Positions 61,958 through 64,000 of a DNA stretch of 64,000 nucleotides are shown here, piece after piece; position 1 is the first letter of the stretch, and the number at the start of each line of letters is the position of its first letter. Under the pieces are notes generated by a model. It did no database searches and was not told where the DNA came from. It saw only the letters and a program-made list of their open reading frames with translations. A program made the position numbers and the translations under genes. Origin of the DNA: Kamptonema formosum PCC 10802 (GTDB lineage Bacteria; Cyanobacteriota; Cyanobacteriia; Cyanobacteriales; Oscillatoriaceae); NCBI RefSeq assembly GCF_000332335.1, contig NZ_KB235948.1:389033-453032 (forward strand), given 5' to 3'.

Positions 61958-63994
61958 TTAGACGTTCCGGTAAATCACATAGTCAATCAGTTCCTTGAGG
62001 AACCGGCGGTCGTGGACGGCGGTAACCCCTTGTTCGCTGGCTCGCAGAGGCGTTTCCCGCTGGAGAAAGTCCATCTTCTCAAAAATCTCAGCCGCTTGGG
62101 TGGCCAAAGTGCGCGCTACATTCCAGCCGTGATCGATACTGCCGCAGCGCTGCATCCGGTCGTAAATAAACTCCACCTGTTTTGGGGTTTTTTGCTCCCG
62201 AGGCACGGCCAGGATTCCCACAATCTTTTGCGAGTCCGCAGGAGAGCTGTGAGCGATGGCGTGATTCAGCATCAGGGTGCGCTTGCCCTCGTAGATATCG
62301 CCGCCTATTTCTTTCCCGTAAAGTTTCATGTCGCCCTGGAGGTTCAACAGGTCGTCTTGAATCTGGAAGGCGATTCCCAGAACCATACCAAATCGGGTCA
62401 CCTGCGCCAAAGGCTCTACCAAATCTTTCGCATGTGCGGACGGGTGCCCGACAATCAGGCCAATGCGGCAAGGCGTCATAAAGGAATACCAGCAGGTTTT
62501 CTTGACGCACATCTTGAAATAGTCTTGGTCGGTGAGGTTGGAGGCATTTGTTGCCACCCAGTCCAATTCCATCGCTTGCCCTTCCACCGATTGCTGGGCC
62601 ATCAACTCAATCTCATGCAGCACATCCAGGGTTTTGCTCACCCCAATCAGCGGCAAGTTTTCCAGCAACAGTCCCACCGCCAGGACGTTCGTGGCATCTC
62701 CCACATTAATAGCGCGGGGAATGCCGATCATGTGGTGCAGGGTTTCTTTGCCGCGCCGCGCCTCGGAACCGTCTTCAATGTCATCGTGAATTAGAAACGC
62801 ATTGTGATAGAGTTCTAGGGCGGCGGCTGTGGTCAGGGCGGACTGTCCCATCCCTCCTACGGCTCGCGCCATGCTCAGGCACATGGTCGGACGCAGCATT
62901 TTGCCGGTGCGGAAGGGATAATCGGCGAGCATTTCGTACAGGGGCTCGTAGGAGCCGAGTCCGCCGCGTTTTTTGTCGATAAACTCCTGAATTTTCACGC
63001 CCACAGCAACCCGCGCACTGTGCAGCGCTTCGTTTATAATCTTCTTGTCGAACTCGGCTTTCTGTTGAGCCGGCTCAGTCAGGACCTGTACCGTTTCACC
63101 GTCTGGCAATTTTAGAGAATCTGTCTCTTGGGCGGAGCTTTGCTCTGGCGGAGTCGGGAGGTTTAGGGTTGCGATCGGAGTGGCAGTGCTGCCATTTCCT
63201 CCCCCATTCGTTAAACCGGCAGGCGGGGAATGGGAATCTGCCAGTGCTGTGCCATTGCCATTGCCATTGCCATTGCCACTGCCACTGCCACTGCCACTGC
63301 CATTGCCACTGCCATTGGAGACTCCCCCGTTAGTTAGGCCGGCAGGCGGGGAATGGCTGTCTGCCAGTGCTGTGCCACTGCCACTACCATTGCCATTGCC
63401 ACTGCCACTACCATTGCCATTGCCATTGCCATTGCCACTGCCACTGCCACTGCCATTGGAGAGTTCCCCGTTAGTTAACCCGGCAGGCGGGGAATGGCTG
63501 TCTGCCAGTGCTGTGCCATTGCCATTGCCATTGCCACTGCCACTGCCACTGCCATTGCCATTGGAGACTCCCCCGTTAGTTGGGCCGGCGGGAGAGTCCT
63601 GGCGATCTGCCGGGGAAGTGCCGGTGGGGAGTCCCGCATTCGCTGTCCCATTTGCCTGAATGCTCTCATCACTGCTTGCCGGTGCTGTGCCACTGTTATA
63701 ATAGCGATCGCCATTGCCTGTGCCGTGGGGATCGTAATGGCTGGAAGCAGGTGCTGTTGCACTGAGATAGTAAGCGCCCCCATTGCCTGTGCCGTGGGGA
63801 TCGTAATGGCTGGAAGCAGGTGCTGTTGCACTGAGATAGTGAGCGACCTCATTGCCTGTGCCGTGGGGATCGTAATGGCTGGAAGCAGGTGCTGTGTGAC
63901 TGCCATTGCTATTGCCATTGCTCTTGTTATTGAAGAGTCCCCCTTTCGGGTGGCTGTTGGGCAGGGCGCTCTCATGGCGGTAAGCCGCCGCCAT
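61958..63994 (-). CDS. Polyprenyl synthetase with long repetitive N-terminal extension
   Basis: 678 residues if the ATG at 63994 is used; the frame stays open to the window edge, so the start may lie outside. The last 370 residues are a trans-isoprenyl diphosphate synthase: FRTGKMLRPTMCLSMARAVG, first Asp-rich motif FLIHDDIEDGSEARRGKETL (about residue 403), and second motif FQIQDDLLNLQGD (about residue 546) with GKEIGGDIYEGKRT. The motif D-D-I-E-D-G-S-E is the short type. Product length (GGPP or longer) cannot be read off. Residues 1-290 are low-complexity: three 23-residue repeats (TAPASSHYDPHGTGN) and Gly/Asn/Ser runs separated by TALADSHSPPAGLTNGG. Housekeeping CrtE lacks such an extension, so this is probably a second, specialised synthase. 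Confidence 0.85.
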   Translation of the reverse strand: MAAAYRHESALPNSHPKGGLFNNKSNGNSNGSHTAPASSHYDPHGTGNEVAHYLSATAPASSHYDPHGTGNGGAYYLSATAPASSHYDPHGTGNGDRYYNSGTAPASSDESIQANGTANAGLPTGTSPADRQDSPAGPTNGGVSNGNGSGSGSGNGNGNGTALADSHSPPAGLTNGELSNGSGSGSGNGNGNGNGSGSGNGNGSGSGTALADSHSPPAGLTNGGVSNGSGNGSGSGSGSGNGNGNGNGTALADSHSPPAGLTNGGGNGSTATPIATLNLPTPPEQSSAQETDSLKLPDGETVQVLTEPAQQKAEFDKKIINEALHSARVAVGVKIQEFIDKKRGGLGSYEPLYEMLADYPFRTGKMLRPTMCLSMARAVGGMGQSALTTAAALELYHNAFLIHDDIEDGSEARRGKETLHHMIGIPRAINVGDATNVLAVGLLLENLPLIGVSKTLDVLHEIELMAQQSVEGQAMELDWVATNASNLTDQDYFKMCVKKTCWYSFMTPCRIGLIVGHPSAHAKDLVEPLAQVTRFGMVLGIAFQIQDDLLNLQGDMKLYGKEIGGDIYEGKRTLMLNHAIAHSSPADSQKIVGILAVPREQKTPKQVEFIYDRMQRCGSIDHGWNVARTLATQAAEIFEKMDFLQRETPLRASEQGVTAVHDRRFLKELIDYVIYRNV
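63222..63565. repeat. In-gene GCCATT/GCCACT hexamer arrays
   Basis: Three arrays of GCCATTGCCACT-type hexamers are separated by GGCAGGCGGGGAATGGCTGT followed by CTGCCAGTGCTGTGCC (starts near 63222, 63341 and 63482). On the minus strand they encode alternating Gly-Asn and Gly-Ser. All lengths keep the reading frame. Confidence 0.9.
63712..63897. repeat. Three 69 bp in-frame direct repeats
   Basis: CATTGCCTGTGCCGTGGGGA starts at 63712, 63781 and 63850, an exact 69-base period (23 residues). The first two units are nearly identical and the third is incomplete at its far end. They encode the TAPASSHYDPHGTGN repeats of the polyprenyl synthetase. Confidence 0.9.
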
Positions 63995-64000
63995 CGCAGT

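Noticed and set aside
63222-63897. Possible CRISPR or origin iterons
   Set aside because: The repeats are in-frame within a long coding sequence and encode Gly/Asn/Ser and TAPASSHYDPHGTGN runs.

Overview
The window comes from a cyanobacterial chromosome. The evidence is a set of lineage-typical genes: RpaA, NdhL, geranylgeranyl reductase ChlP, a cyAbrB regulator, DUF760 and DUF3007 proteins, a GDYXXLXY protein, and a tRNA-Leu(UAA) gene split by the ancient cyanobacterial group I intron. Intergenic spacers are long and full of short repeats: heptamer arrays, a GAAACCCGGTTTC palindrome inside a MITE-like element, and GGACAGGCG and GTTCCCAGCC hairpin families. This density suggests a large-genome filamentous cyanobacterium of the Oscillatoria/Microcoleus kind; that assignment is inference.

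Layout. 0-2.4 kb: 3' end of a group 2 sigma factor, a DUF760 gene, and mutY broken by one extra base. 2.6-8.2 kb: a HAMP histidine kinase, a 1.5 kb repeat-rich spacer, a Uma2 nuclease-fold protein, and a two-gene short-chain dehydrogenase operon. 8.7-10.9 kb: a DUF2157 membrane protein followed by a GDYXXLXY protein. 11-21.4 kb (minus strand): a five-gene run reading haemagglutinin-like exoprotein, TPR-CHAT protease-like protein, DUF928 protein, CHASE2 hybrid kinase, receiver-kinase. This looks like one surface-protein and signalling module. 22-32.7 kb: a SufR-like regulator, SppA, type 2 IPP isomerase, PyrR, small secreted and RTX-like proteins, CbiB, GFA, Rrf2 and cyAbrB. 33.5-37.6 kb: intron-containing tRNA-Leu, ndhL, a DUF3007 gene, trpA, rpaA. 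38.4-44.7 kb: chlP, an orphan cysA, and a PAS-GAF hybrid kinase. 44.8-50.6 kb: a small exported protein, two tandem oligopeptide-type binding lipoproteins, and one DppB-type permease with no DppC partner.

50.6-64 kb is the most unusual part. It holds a roughly 350 bp array of the palindrome, then a von Willebrand A protein carrying two ILEI/FAM3-like domains, then a SAM methyltransferase. Next come three tandem paralogues that join an N-terminal domain resembling the LecA (PA-IL) lectin to a LamG-like domain, each preceded by the same leader blocks. The region ends with a minus-strand group: a polyprenyl synthetase with a roughly 290-residue repetitive Gly/Asn/Ser N-terminus, a protein with an internally duplicated helical domain, and a translationally coupled CrtC/AttH-like lipocalin-fold protein.

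The lectin trio with its shared leaders, and the synthetase/duplicated-domain/CrtC-like group, are the best candidates for undescribed systems. All functional calls come from reading sequence and motifs; no searches were run.
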